Counted from the stretch's first letter, positions 49,301 to 61,851 are shown. The stretch: 64,000 bases of DNA from CBCOTE01 sp965112965 (GCA_965112965.1 CBCOTE010000019.1:372001-436000); one strand, 5' to 3'. Numbers and translations: made by a program. Notes: generated from the sequence alone by a model not told the origin.

Positions 49301-51980
49301 GCCACGTCCGGTAACAGATCGATCTGCCCGTCTGTGCACCTCTGTCCGCCGACACGGCCAGATAAGACATATGCAAATGACATCGGCGCATGTATGTTCT
49401 ACGAGGTATATCATCAGGCCTACCACATGAATAACTGAATTTTTCCGCCCCCTCCTCTCCCGTAATAAACGCCAACACCCCCACCACCAGTTTACCACCC
49501 CCTGCACTTAAATGGAAGGCATACAACAAACCTTTGTGTCGCACGCATCAGGCCCGTGAGGTCCTTAGTAAATCAAAGTTCAAATCCATTTATGAATATA
49601 TTTGACTTCTTTTTTTATTCCAGCCGCAGCCCTATATTTTTTTGTAAGACTGCTAATATGATTACAGACCTTAATTTACTAGCTATTATACAGTGACGCT
49701 TCAAACGTTGGACCCTTAATATAACCGTCATCATCTATAACCAGGACTGATTAGACTATCAATAGAGGATCGACTTCAGGCACCGCCGCATAAAAAACTT
49801 CTCTAACTTTAGCGAAATAAAGTCCTTACGCTGCGCTGCCCTGCTCCACGTGTTTAACGCTGCTACCAATCTTTTCTAGTCGTCAAGAGCCGTCCAACTA
49901 AAAACTTTTAACATATACACCGTTTGGACTAGGGCCGTTGCTGCTAGCCATACGAAACGAATCACATGTTATTTTGAAAGATTTTAGTAAAATATCTCTG
50001 GTGGCCGTGGGATCTGTGGCCTTTGGTTTTCTATTTACTAGTGCTGCTGCGCACAAAAAAATATTTGGAAGTTGAGTAGTAAAAAAACCATGGCTGAATT
50101 CGTAGTATAGTGCGGAATATTTAGAGCAAGCCAATCAATTCTATACTTTCGATAATAACTTTTTTTCATATCGCAGACCTAAGGATCTGATAGCTTTAGC
50201 AATTCCATGGCTCCTCCAATTTTTTTCATACGTCCGACTAAGAACTATTCAGCCTTGATGAGGTCGAAAAAAATGATACAGGTAAAAAAAGAGTATCCGA
50301 TGTCAAGACCATCTATAAATAAACAAAAATACATGTCTTTAAATTTGGAATCAAGATGAAAAAAATATCGACGCTTTTTCATAAATCTCCACTTTTGACA
50401 ACCTCAAACCTTTTAAAAACTCAGGTGGAAATAATTAGATTGTATGCCCTACCAATTGAATAGCGCGGTCCCCTTGGACAGGCTGAGCTCTTCAAAGACA
50501 ATCGACAAAAAAACAGGACCACGATAATTCCGAACATACAGCCCTACATATCGGGATAGAGTTCAGTATTATTTCTCAATTTTGATATCAGCACAAATTT
50601 CTCTAAGACTAGCCAATCGCGGCAGACAAATTCGCTTTTCTGCCTAGCACAACCATGAAGATGGCATAGCTACGATGTAAAAAGAGCAACCGTTGAACTA
50701 CTACGAGGCCGCCTGTCCTACCAAAAAAAGAAAAAGAAAAGAAGATAAAAAAACTACTAAAACTTACCACGCACTACGGCCACGATGAGCTAAAAATATG
50801 TAGATTAAAGCACATAAAAAAAATAGATAAATTTATACCCTACCAAAACCTCCACAGAAACGACATAATGGAAATAGAGGCAATAAGAAAACCTAAAAAA
50901 ATACCGACAGAGATAATAAATAAATTTTATAGAAATAAAATAAAATAAGGACAGCAGGCCAACTTAAAGAAGAGAATAAATAACAATTTAAAAATAATCC
51001 AGACTGCTAACATAATATTAAAAAAATACGATACTAGTACAACAAAAAAATATAGCTGGGCATTACTAAATCTTTTAATCTAGGCCCTGAAGACATGGTT
51101 TTCCTGGCAAATATAAAAATGTTCTACTAGCTCTATGATAGAACCTAGCGTAGTCTTGCTGCCGACATTCTCGATCGAAGAATAACCCAAAAGATCGTCT
51201 AAGAGGGCACACAATTCTCCCGACGGCCTCTTTATATCTCATTAAGCGTATGTGGACTTTTCGGACAGCCTTATTCAAAAGAGCTAAAGATTTTGCTAGT
51301 TTGACAGTTTACTTACCTTCAATGTATTAGGTTTAGTCCAGTATTTTATAAAAATCTTCAGGTCAAAATATGATGTCAGTCGAGGTTATTGGCTAAATCT
51401 TCCAGATGGTTATAGCCAACCGACAAAAAAATAAATTGTTGCAGGCAATAAAGTCCAAGCATAAACGCTTACGGACATGCAGCTCTTGTTACCGTTGCAC
51501 TTATTCTTAATGATGAATTTACTCGCGGGAAGCTCACCTCGCGTCGTTAAGGATTATATTGCCACCAAAGTTATTCCTTATATTAAGATGGTCGCCCATA
51601 ACTGTAGAGATGTACAAGAGATATATTACACGTACTCAGAGTTAACATCCTAGGGAAGGCACGGAAAAAAAAATAAATCGCTAACTTTGACCGTACCTTC
51701 GTCATCCAAAAAAAAATATTGCCCGGCCTCTAGTGCCAATCTATATTTTTTTGAGCAAATACACATAATACAAATCCACACAGTAATTCGGTAGGACATA
51801 TAGCCTTTCCAGTCTTTGGACTATCGATATAGGTTAATAAAGAATAAATGGAAAGTCGATATGCACCGCGGCGATATCCATGAATTTTGAAGAATTAAAA
51901 ATACACTATCATAAAAGTTGCATTTTTTTTGCTCTCCGTGACCGATCTACGATATATCACCGAGCAGGCCAGTCATATCG

Positions 51981-52002
51981 GTCGCCGTAGTACTACGGCG
52001 AC
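51981..52002. repeat. Perfect 22-bp palindrome
   Basis: GTCGCCGTAGT joined directly to its complement ACTACGGCGAC with no loop. It lies 18 bases before the larger 62-bp palindrome. Confidence 0.95.
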
Positions 52003-52020
52003 TGCGGCAAATACCAACTA

Positions 52021-52082
52021 CAACCTAAGACCTTGCATCATGATAACGTTATAACGTTATCATGATGCAAGGTCTTAGGTTG
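52021..52082. repeat. Perfect 62-bp palindrome without spacer
   Basis: The 31 bases 52021-52051 are followed directly by their exact reverse complement 52052-52082; the centre reads AACGTTA|TAACGTT. I checked every position and found no mismatch; pairing breaks at 52020/52083. No T run follows and no gene flanks it closely, so a terminator is unlikely. Arms carry stops in all frames. Confidence 0.97.
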
Positions 52083-53176
52083 GAACAGACACCCCATGGA
52101 CAACTATGATAAGCTACTCCACGAACTCTATGCTATCATGTCTTCGGCGACCCGTACAGATCGATACCTTTTCTAACTAGTCCTAGCGGACAATAGTCTA
52201 TCTTCTGGCCCCACAAGTTGTACTATGCATCCAAGAAAACGCTTCAGCCATCAATTAATACCAAAGATAACCCCTCATCAGTTAACAGCTCGGATAGCAA
52301 AACCTTACTTTGGACAATATCGCTCAGGGTGGAGCTTTTTTTATTGCAAGTCGAAACCGAGGTGGACTCGGTCATCGCCATCATCATGACTAACGATACT
52401 CTGCTTACAGACTAAAATTAAACAACCCCGTATGATTACCGTACCTCTGGATCCAAAAGACCGCCTCATAGTTATGAAAAAACTACCGCGGTGCTCAGGT
52501 TGCTCAAGAAAATGAATATCCGGCCATCCACAGCCTTAGTTATCGCGATGGCCTGCTACTTGCGTCAGAAATACGGTTCACCTCTAAAGGCCATGTTGCT
52601 GTTCAGCGCCGTCACATCCAACATTTAAGACCTATAGATAAGTATCACCACTCCCCAGCCTCCATGCGTCACTTAAGGACCAACCAATAAAATACCAAGC
52701 TGCAATACCACTAACGCTATCGTGCTCTCAAGCTATAATGCCGGTTCTGTATAGACTATTTTTTTAAGTTGCATAATGCACTTAGTTAAACGCACAATCC
52801 ACGTCCATAAACTCCTCTCTCGAGCCGGCTGCATCTTGGACTCCTCTCCAGCGCCAAAATTCTATAAATCTCGTGCAGCTCCTAGCCGGGATGGATTACG
52901 ACGTGTATAGGCTGCACATAGACCTAGACATACCAAAATTTTCGGAATGTACCCAGGCCATAAAGAAACCTTATGCGCCAGATTAGGCTTCCCATTCACA
53001 ATCATTGAGACTGCAGTCCATGACCTACCCGTCATTGCGATCATAGCTATCCTGCACCGGCCACCTGCTCAGCTTGTAGTGAATCAAACGCTACTGCTTT
53101 AATAAGGCCACTTTATATAGCTTGTACACTATATTAGCCACAGGCTACAGCCTAAACAATGAAGCGCACCTCTTAG

Positions 53177-53647
53177 CTAATATCCTGCGCTGAGATACAG
53201 CCTACCGTGATGAGTATAAGCGCCAATGTCCAGAGAGAGCGAATGTTCGGCCAAAGGCAAGCTGCTCTACCGATTGAACGAATTCTAAACCACAGTCTAC
53301 TATTTCCTCACAGGCATCGCGTAACATATAGCTCTCTGCCTTTTACGGCAAGGACGCTACCTTCGCTGAGTACAAGACTTGTGGCTGATTTAGAAGAACG
53401 GATGCCCAGCCGTAAACTGTCTTTATACAAAGATTTCCTACGCCACAACTAGACCGACTTCCAGATTCTGGAGCGTAAAGCTAGTGCAATCTTAACTACA
53501 TGTAATGCTAAATTATTCTACCAACTCAATTATCTGCAGACATATGTCGAATCCGTGAAGCTATGGGCAGCCCTGGCTGCCCATAGCTATTTATCACTAC
53601 CCCCCCCGATGCAATTGTTTTTTTGCCGTCTTATCGGCTTACAATGA
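53177..53647 (+). pseudogene. Unidentified decayed gene, end overlaps next frame
   Basis: A frame of 157 codons with a single internal TAG (53450). Segments such as LEERMPSRKLSLYKDFLRH and LERKASAILTTCNAKLFYQL look like helical protein. Its TGA at 53645 overlaps an ATG (ATGA) that opens a second protein-like frame, MTTYPGRIIDDLMIQAFRKF, stopping at 53760 and continuing after a frameshift with further TAG codons to about 54058. Such overlaps are typical of operons. The family is not recognised and chance is possible. Confidence 0.3.
53559..53588. repeat. 14-bp perfect hairpin, 2-base loop
   Basis: AGCTATGGGCAGCC, loop CT, GGCTGCCCATAGCT. It lies inside the protein-like frame 53177-53647, where it would encode KLWAALAAHSY. 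Confidence 0.9.
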
Positions 53648-56600
53648 CGACCTATCCTGGCCGTATCATAGACGACCTGATGATCCAGGCCTTTCGTAAA
53701 TTCGAAGCCGTGGCAACGGACAACAACTTAAATATCCTCAGCTACAGCCTAAAATCCTGACCGAACCGCCTCTATCTTTACCCCCATTCAAAACGATATT
53801 GTAGTTGTTCTATCCCCAGGTTCGGGCATACCCCCCTTAGTTACGCCTCTGCCACCTGATGTGCCCATAACGCCCTGTTACCCAGAATAGCTGGTTCTTC
53901 AGACGGCCTCCCTGGCTATCTGACCAGATCTGTAGCTGACGGCCCTGCCGGCCGCCTTCGGCATAGACTACAAAGCTGTATAGAAGTTGACCCACTACAT
54001 GATGGACTAGATCAATACCTTAGTTCTCTCATCAAGCTATAGACCTAGACTACTTACATAAGTCGCCCATTTTTTCACAATCATATTCTAAGCCACGAAG
54101 ACGGAACGCCACGACAACTACGCTGACGATTTATTTAAAAGGACTAAAGTCTATGATAACGCTAAATAATAGCTAGCGTGCGTATTAAGAGACTGCCCGA
54201 AATCAACTGATGATATAGAAAGATTCAGACCACGCCTTACACGTATCGACCCCACAACTGGATATACGCTCTCTCCTAGATCACAGTCATCTGGTGTCAT
54301 AATTGGCCAGACAAAACCACAACATCCCACAGCGTATACAGTCAACATCAACCATGTGACACGCAAATGAGCTAAAAAAACACATGCCCTCGCTATCCAT
54401 AAATTATGGCTATGGGACCATTGCAAAATAGACAAACCATACACGGCCAGCCGGTATACATCAGGGGATACCACTCCAGATGTTCCATAGTTCACAAGCC
54501 CAACAGCATCTTCAGATAGTGAATCAAAACACTCGCAGTGGACGGTCTCATCAATAAAAATATCTCAAGGAACACGCCTTAGGCTCAGCTTGAGCCCGAC
54601 CCTCTCCTGCCCTTACGCAAAAAAAACACTAAGGCCAAAAAAATAAAAAATATTATCCAGGATACAGTCTGCGGATATATTACCGTGGATAATGCCAGCT
54701 GCCTTAATAATAAAACCAAAAAACTGGGCTATGCGGCCCCACAATAAATGCCGCAGTAGGATATAAAAGAAATCAAAACAAACCCACAAAAATCATACAC
54801 TCACAATACTCGTTATCCGGCTGAAGATGGCCGCACCTTCATCGCGTAGCCAACATTATCCAACACTAAAAAATAAAAAATAAGCTATGATGTATCCAGA
54901 TGGTCAGGATAAAAAATTTACAAAAAGTCGGTCAAAAGATCGACAATCAGTCTCGTCCTCGCCGGCCAGAAACGCAGTATCCATTTCAGACAATTCTAAC
55001 CAGCTAGATCAAGGCATCCCGTCGGTCTCTAAAAAAACCACCGGTGCCGGATAAAACGTCCAGTACTCTCGGCCAGAATCACACCCACTTACCTCTTAAC
55101 TCCCTCCCAATATCACACGAACACCGTATAAGTTGTAATTAAATGGCGTAGCTTCAAGCTAGGCTGCCCTTAAAAACAATAATTAATACACAGAAGCACT
55201 AATTTTCTCCGTTCCACAACTTTCATATAAATCCCGCTTGACTCCACTATAATGCCTACAGCCCCATGTCCTGCCAAGGCAGCCCACTAGCCAGCTTGGA
55301 CCATGTCGATCATAAAGATAGCTAGCCGTGTGCAACCGATCCTGGCCCAGCAAACGGATCAACCGCACCGGAACGATGAGGAAGTCTACTCGGCAACCAT
55401 CAACCGCTCTCTGAGGCAAGGCTTCGGTATCCAGACTACATTATAGTCCTCTCCCAAATAAACTAAAATCATACATATCCTGACCATCAGCTAGGAAAAG
55501 TTCGTTGAGATGGCCTGTTCCGGCTTCCAGCGTCGGCCACTTTCAGTTTAGCGAATAAGGTCACGATATCCTGAACTTTAAGGAAATCGATAAAACGCAT
55601 GGGCAAAGATTTGGCCTACCCTATAGAACCAACACTCACGCAATTAATAAATAGAGCCCCTAACCACCATACTCGACGATATCTGATTATATGAATCACA
55701 AATTAGCTACTAGGTACGACTTCAGCCAAAGAAAGCGAGACGTACAGCGTAGCAAATGAATAGATTGTATTCTCAGCTGGCCCAGGACTAAGTCAATAGA
55801 ACACATAGTGCATAACGCCTACACACTGGATCTAGGTATAAAGCGAGACAGCGCTCCTCTCGACATAAGACGGCAACCCATTAACGAGATCCTTGGATCG
55901 TGCTGCCCCTGAGCGGTAACTGAAAAAAATACTCGATCTGTGATATATTCCGACGTCGTTAAATATGACTTCAAGGTCCGCCACGTCATTGAAGGTATAT
56001 ACATTCAAAACTTGGTGGTATAGCCGAATAAAAATTACAGTCATGGCCGCCAGTCTCTCGACTATATGATTAAAAAATAGCCCTCGTTAGCGCCACGCAC
56101 AGAGCTTCAACTAAGCATCCCATAACTGACACATAGACAGTTCTATATATAATAGTACATGAAAAACATATAATCTTAAAACGCACTTCTAAATATCGTA
56201 GTATGACGTGGTGCCACTGTCGCGTTCAACCATAACCGATACGGTTACGTTCAGAGCCACAACTTACTGATACAGCTAATAGTTTTTTACACGCATTACA
56301 ACTAAAGCATCGAACCCCCCTCCGAAAAAAAACACCTATAGAGTATGCAGGACTACTAACTTAGCCCCCCAATATAAACGCTGACATAGCCGCCACGCAG
56401 AGAATAGGCCGTACAGAGTGAATCTACTGTACTCCGTCGCGCCATGCTCCACGACTACCTATAGTTCTGGCCAAACGATTCATAGTGATCAAGCTGCCAC
56501 ATACCAAATTATAGAGACACAATGATAGCCAGCTCTTCCTTGTACTCATTAAAAAATCAAGACTATTTGACTCGCCCCAGATCGTCTTATATACAATTTA

Positions 56601-57299
56601 TATACGATGGCACTCAGGTCCAACAAAGTCTTCCAAGGCTCATATCATTAGTAGACCTGAGTGGTCTAACTCGGCGACAGACTGTCCTAAACGACCTTAT
56701 CTGGCCCTTTCTGCTAGATGTTTGGGTTCTTTGTCCAATTGTATCACATCCGACTACGTGCCAACCTTCTATTGACCTGAACGATTTAGACACCTGTATC
56801 CACTTTGCACTATTTTAAAGTCCCAAGTCAACCAGGCCGAATTGATGTATGTGACGTCTAAAACATACCGTCCAAATGGCGACCTTCCGGACAAGGGTAC
56901 GAGCAAATCATGCAAATGATGTGCAATTTTCGTAACAACTGCGCAAAAAATCACCAGACAGTGACGACCGCCGCATCAAATAATGGCGCCAATAATGAAC
57001 TACCAGCCAACGTAACAATGGCATAGTAATTGCTTATAAAATACCGAACATTCATTGCATGGGAGGACTTACTTCCGAACGCAGATCTCAAGCTATATGT
57101 AAGTAGCTAAAGTATAGCAGTTCGCTACTTTATGATAGTTAACAACAGACGGAATAAAATCAGGAATTTTTTCTCTGCCGTAATCTACCCCCACAGAAAA
57201 TCGCTGTACCTGTCCCGCTGCTAACCAGACTATAATAACTATGAAAAAATTAGGATGTATGACCTCACAATAACAAACGTCCTAGAGAGATAGCGCCCC

Positions 57300-58877
57300 A
57301 TGAAACTAGTAACGTCAATGGCTTTCAAATTCACCGCTAACGTACCTGCCCGGCGCGCTACTGCCACGGTTGAATCCATTCCCATCTGCATCAAAAAAAC
57401 TAGGGCTCGGGACAACCTACTCAAAACGCTCATCAGCGTTATCGCCGTGGCCGTACTAGTCAGCTTCACTTGGTTTGTGCTCCATAACCATTCTAACCTG
57501 GCCCAATCCATAAAAAAACTACTTATAAAATTCGACGAGTTGCCGCTTTTCATCTTCATGTATTGGTTTTTCTACCTGACCCTAGCGGTCCTGGGCTGGC
57601 GTATCTGGATGTCCATCAAGTACCGCCCAGCGCCGTTATGCCCGACGACGCAATTGCCCTCCCTCACGATAGTGACCCCGGCTTACAATGAAGGTCAGCA
57701 GGTGTATGAGGCCATATGTTCGGTAGCGGCTAGCGACTACCCCATGGACCTGCTACACATTGTAGCCGTGAACGACGGCAGCAAGGACGACACCTGGCAC
57801 TGGATGCAGCAAGCCGGCCGCGACCTAGCCAATTGCGGCGCAACTATAGACTTGGTGAACATGCCTCGCAACTACGGCAAACGTCGGGCCATGTACGAAG
57901 GCTTCGTACGCGCCAAAGGCGACATCCTAGTAACTATAGACTCAGATTCCGAAGTAGAAAAGCATACTCTCAAACACATCGCCAGCTCCTTTCTGCACGA
58001 TCCACAGTGCGGCGGCGTGGCCGGCAATGTCCGCGTACTAAACATGGGCGATGGCCTCTTACCTCGAATGCTCGACGTTTCCTTCGCCTCATCCTTCGAC
58101 TTCATACGCGCCGGCCAAGACAAAATCCACACCGTACTCTGCACTCCGGGTGCCTTATCTGCCTACCGCAAAGACGCAGTCATGCCTGTGCTGAATGAAT
58201 GGCTAGTGCAAAAATTCATGGGTCGCCCTTCCCATATCGGAGAAGATAGGGCCTTAACCAACCTGTTAATCCGCAACGGCTACCACATTAACTACCAGTG
58301 CAATGCCATAGTTTATACCAAAGTTCCCACCACCTACTCTAGTTTATGCCGCATGCTCATCCGCTGGACCCGCAGTAATGTACGCGAAAATCTCATGATG
58401 CTACCCTTCATATTTAAAAATTTCCGAAAAGGTTCCAAGTTCGGCGCCCGTCTTAATGTACTCATGGCTTTCTATGAGATGACCTGGTGCGAGGCTGTCA
58501 AACTGCTAACCTTCGGCTACATACTGGCTGACCCACTCTTCGTAGTCCCGAACCTAATTACTGCAGCCTGCATTGCCTCCATCCTACCTATCACCGTATA
58601 CTTCCTACGCTACCGTTCCTTCAACTGTGTGTGGGCATTCCCATATAACCTACTCTGGATTTTCTGTCTGTCCTGGATTGGCCCCTTCTGCATCCTGACT
58701 ATGCACCGCTCAGGCTGGATGACCCGCGGCCTGAACGAAACGCCGGATGCAACTGAAGGCCTGACTGCCGCCCAGTTAGGAGACCTGGTGTACACCAAAT
58801 CTTTGGCTGGATCTAAGATACTGGCAACCTCGAGCATAGTCACGCCCATAACCGATGTCGTAGCCGATGCAGCCTAA
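57300..58877 (+). CDS. Family 2 membrane glycosyltransferase (hyaluronan/cellulose synthase-like)
   Basis: A 525-residue processive-type glycosyltransferase. Two N-terminal membrane segments (about 42-62 and 83-104) precede the catalytic domain: LPSLTIVTPAYNEGQQV, VAVNDGSKDDTW, the metal-binding DSD at 214-216 (VTIDSDSEVE), the acceptor-site HIGEDRALTNLLI, and RMLIRWTRSN in place of QxxRW. C-terminal membrane segments (about 400-470) could form a polysaccharide channel. It resembles NodC/HasA-type synthases more than dolichol-phosphate enzymes. It stands alone between decayed regions, so it likely makes a surface polysaccharide that is still needed. Confidence 0.9.
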   Translation: MKLVTSMAFKFTANVPARRATATVESIPICIKKTRARDNLLKTLISVIAVAVLVSFTWFVLHNHSNLAQSIKKLLIKFDELPLFIFMYWFFYLTLAVLGWRIWMSIKYRPAPLCPTTQLPSLTIVTPAYNEGQQVYEAICSVAASDYPMDLLHIVAVNDGSKDDTWHWMQQAGRDLANCGATIDLVNMPRNYGKRRAMYEGFVRAKGDILVTIDSDSEVEKHTLKHIASSFLHDPQCGGVAGNVRVLNMGDGLLPRMLDVSFASSFDFIRAGQDKIHTVLCTPGALSAYRKDAVMPVLNEWLVQKFMGRPSHIGEDRALTNLLIRNGYHINYQCNAIVYTKVPTTYSSLCRMLIRWTRSNVRENLMMLPFIFKNFRKGSKFGARLNVLMAFYEMTWCEAVKLLTFGYILADPLFVVPNLITAACIASILPITVYFLRYRSFNCVWAFPYNLLWIFCLSWIGPFCILTMHRSGWMTRGLNETPDATEGLTAAQLGDLVYTKSLAGSKILATSSIVTPITDVVADAA

Positions 58878-60570
58878 TTGTATAATCTTATGGACGCTCT
58901 ATGCATCTAGTGTTAAAGTATTTAATTTATTCAAGAAATATTTTATATTTTCTCAATTTGTAAAATCGTAATCTAACAACCGCAACGTAAAAGTTTTATA
59001 GGATTGCAACGTATTTCAACTGCCTATAAATTACTACTGCGTGCTGGTTGTGATATGCTGCGGCATAATCTGCGTCATCTGCATCGATAAAGTCGTAAAA
59101 TACAACTAAAGACACCTGATTAATATCAAATTATCCGTAGCCTAAACAGAAAACCTTTCTACTCTACGCGCTCATACTTTGAGCCGAATTCGAGGAGAAT
59201 TTTTTTTTGGAGGACATCCCGATGATAAAGACATACTCTTTGTCCCACGAAATACCTGATCTGCGTCTGGCGGGAATACCTAAGACTATTGCAGCGCAAA
59301 GTAGCCCCAGCATATGAATACCTCACAGCCGACTTACGGTAGAATGAACCTAGGCTGTCCGCCTGCATCATAACCTTAAAAAGATTACTATAACGCAGGG
59401 GTGTGGAGAAGAGCGAGTGCCGGACCAATACTGTCACGAATATCTTCACTACCTCCCATTACCAATGCTAGCAACATGCCAGAATAGAGGCATACCTGTA
59501 TAATATTTCATGCCTTGAGATCGAACAATAGGCTGTCCTAGTAAAAAAACTCAAGCCTTTTACAGAGCACTTTCGAGGCCTCCATGCAAAATATCTAATA
59601 CTACGCTGCAGTAATACATGGAACCAAAAGTTATCTAAGAAACCAGCCTAGCGGATATAGACAATTAGATCCTAGTCCTACCCCAACGTACTGACTGTTG
59701 CTACTACTTTTGTGCCTGCATCGGTAAACATCGCAATATTATACTTCTAGTTATTTTAACACCATAACCCTGCTATCGCCGTTAGTACGACGGGACTGTG
59801 CCACTAATCTAAACGACCTTGCAGGCTTCCTTAAATTGCACGATAGCGGACGAGTTATATACCGTCACCATGGAGCACAAAAGCGTGGATACCTACCGGC
59901 CTCCGGACTCAAAAGTTGACCGGCCAGTTGAAAGGCACGGTAAATAATAACCCCAGATAGAGACGATACGGACTCCATTTTTTTTGTAGTTGAAACAGAA
60001 CTTATATTTCTTAGAAAGATATATACCCAGCCGATATCTAACAAAAAAACAGAATACCAGGCCCGTTCATCGTTAAATACATTAAGGCGTCGTATCTGTC
60101 CAGGCAGCCAACCGACTCCTTAAGTCGCCACCCAACCCCCTCAGTCTATTCCTTGAGCAGCGCTCACAATATCCGGGTGACTAAGTCAGGTAACAGCCAA
60201 GTTACATCTTGCCCCGCCCAGCTCCAATACTAAAAAAAACAGCAAAAAATCTTACGCTAGCCCGGCCGCTATACCCAGCGCCTCAGCTTCACACTAAACC
60301 AGATCGTACTCGGTAAACAAAGAAAAATCCAATCTCGTACTCCACCGACCAGGCGTTACGAAGTAGCTTCATACGAAAGGCATACAGGTTCCCCATAGCT
60401 ATCTTTGAACGTATTTAGCTTATACGTCAAGCCTAAGCCACCGCCACCTATAGAACCAAATAATAACTACAACAACAAATTATATTAAATATCAATTTCC
60501 TAAATTAATTAACCTTATCTATAAGAACGAAAAAATAGTTCCACTCTTCAACCAAAGGAGCACTGAGACA
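58878..60570. other. 1.7 kb non-coding
   Basis: No intact gene. A 44-codon frame at 59813-59947 contains IADELYTVTMEHKSVDTYR and may be a fragment of an old gene, not recognised. Confidence 0.5.
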
Positions 60571-61851
60571 GTGGTCAACGAATATGTCGCTATGTGGGAG
60601 CAACTCAACCTAGACCTACCGGCCCACGAAGGCCTGCTCGCTGTATTGGGTAAGTTCTATGGGGACATTTACCTGTCCCAACAGGATCGTCTCGGTGGCA
60701 TGGAATACCTAGACTTTGTGATCTCCGAAATACATGGGCTACGTATTCAGGAACTGCAGGACGCCAAAGCCACCGGCTGCAAGGTGGTGGGCACCTTCTG
60801 CGTCTTCGTACCCGAAGAACTAACCTTAGCCGCCAATGCCATCCATGTGGGTCTGTGCGCCGGAACAGAAATCGGCAACGATATGACGGAACAGATGGTA
60901 CCGCGCAATACATGCGCCTTAATTAAATCCTTCGTCGGCTTCAAGCTGGCCCGGCTCTGCCCCTTCATAGAGTCCTGCGACACAATCATTGGCGAGACTA
61001 CCTGTGACGGCAAAAAAAAGACTTACGAAGCCTTTGCAGCCCATGTACCGCTATACGTTATGGAAATACCGCACACAAAAACAACCGATGCCAGGACGCT
61101 ATGGAAGGCCGAGATACTGCGCTACAAGACCCACCTAGAAACGATCACAGGCGTGGCCATCGACACGATGCGGCTGGCCGCAGCTATCCGTACGGTGAAC
61201 GCCAAACGTCAAGTGCTACAGCGGCTGAACCGGATACGGGCCACGGTACCAGCGCCCATCTCAGGCCGTGACGTACTACTCATAAACCAAATCAGTTTCT
61301 ACGACGACCCAGTACGCTTCACAACTAAGGTGGAGACGTTATGTGATGAGCTGGAGACACGCATCGCCGTGGGTAAATACGTAGCGCCGGCAAAGACCCC
61401 ACGTTTTCTACTCTCTGGCTGTCCCATGGCCGTACCTAATTGGAAATTACCGTATGTAGTAGAAAGCTCTGGTGCAATCATCGTGGGTGAGGAATCATGC
61501 ATCGGTACTCGCAATACTCGTGACCTCACAGACGAAACAGCCCTGGACTTAAACATGATGCTGGATGCCTTGGTCGAACGCTATATGAAAATTGACTGCG
61601 CTTGCTTCACCCCTAATCACGAACGGCTAAACAACGTGACGGCCATGGCCAAAGAGCTCAACGTTGACGGGGTGATTCACTACGGCCTACTCTTCTGCCA
61701 ACCATACGCCCATGAAGCACTCAAGATAGGCAAGGCCCTACGCCGGGAAGCAATTCCATTCCTAACCATCGAAACTGATTACGGCACGGAAGATATAGCT
61801 CAGCTAAAAACGCGGATAGAGGCCTTTATAGAGCTGGTAAAACCGATATGA
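60571..61851 (+). CDS. Double-cubane cluster protein (2-hydroxyacyl-CoA dehydratase D-like, YjiM type)
   Basis: A 426-residue iron-sulfur protein of the 2-hydroxyglutaryl-CoA dehydratase / BadDE superfamily, single-subunit branch (YjiM, DCCP). GTG 60571 follows AAAGGAG by ten bases. Conserved Cys lie in VVGTFCVFVPEEL (C77), VGLCAGTE (C96), RNTCALIKS (C115), LARLCPFIESCD (C130, C136), GETTCDGKKK (C145), SGCPM (C284), EESCIGTR (C310) and LLFCQPYA (C376). In the studied homologue the clusters form a double-cubane [8Fe-9S] unit that reduces small molecules at very low potential. The ATPase activator follows with a four-base overlap. The true substrate is unknown; no CoA-transferase gene is nearby. 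Confidence 0.85.
   Translation: MVNEYVAMWEQLNLDLPAHEGLLAVLGKFYGDIYLSQQDRLGGMEYLDFVISEIHGLRIQELQDAKATGCKVVGTFCVFVPEELTLAANAIHVGLCAGTEIGNDMTEQMVPRNTCALIKSFVGFKLARLCPFIESCDTIIGETTCDGKKKTYEAFAAHVPLYVMEIPHTKTTDARTLWKAEILRYKTHLETITGVAIDTMRLAAAIRTVNAKRQVLQRLNRIRATVPAPISGRDVLLINQISFYDDPVRFTTKVETLCDELETRIAVGKYVAPAKTPRFLLSGCPMAVPNWKLPYVVESSGAIIVGEESCIGTRNTRDLTDETALDLNMMLDALVERYMKIDCACFTPNHERLNNVTAMAKELNVDGVIHYGLLFCQPYAHEALKIGKALRREAIPFLTIETDYGTEDIAQLKTRIEAFIELVKPI

Larger units (their letters stand above)
49301..57299. other. 8 kb non-coding, decayed DNA with palindromes
   Basis: No intact gene. The left part (49.3-51.9 kb) is very AT-rich with many A and T runs. The right part (52-57 kb) has composition closer to coding DNA and probably contains old genes: frames at 52478-52690, 53177-53647, 53644-53760 and 54583-54849 are protein-like but unrecognised. 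Two perfect palindromes (51981-52002, 52021-52082) and a 14-bp hairpin (53559-53588) lie here. Frames up to 114 codons occur, which is within chance for this much sequence. TATAAT at 57231-57236, 64 bases before the glycosyltransferase ATG, may be its -10 box. Confidence 0.5.

Noticed and set aside
49574..49584. GTTCAAATCC resembling a tRNA T-loop
   Set aside because: The flanking bases cannot form the 5-bp T stem and no acceptor or anticodon arm is present.
54151..54495. 114-codon - strand frame in the 8 kb gap
   Set aside because: Length within chance, no start signal, Cys/Trp-rich with no family pattern.
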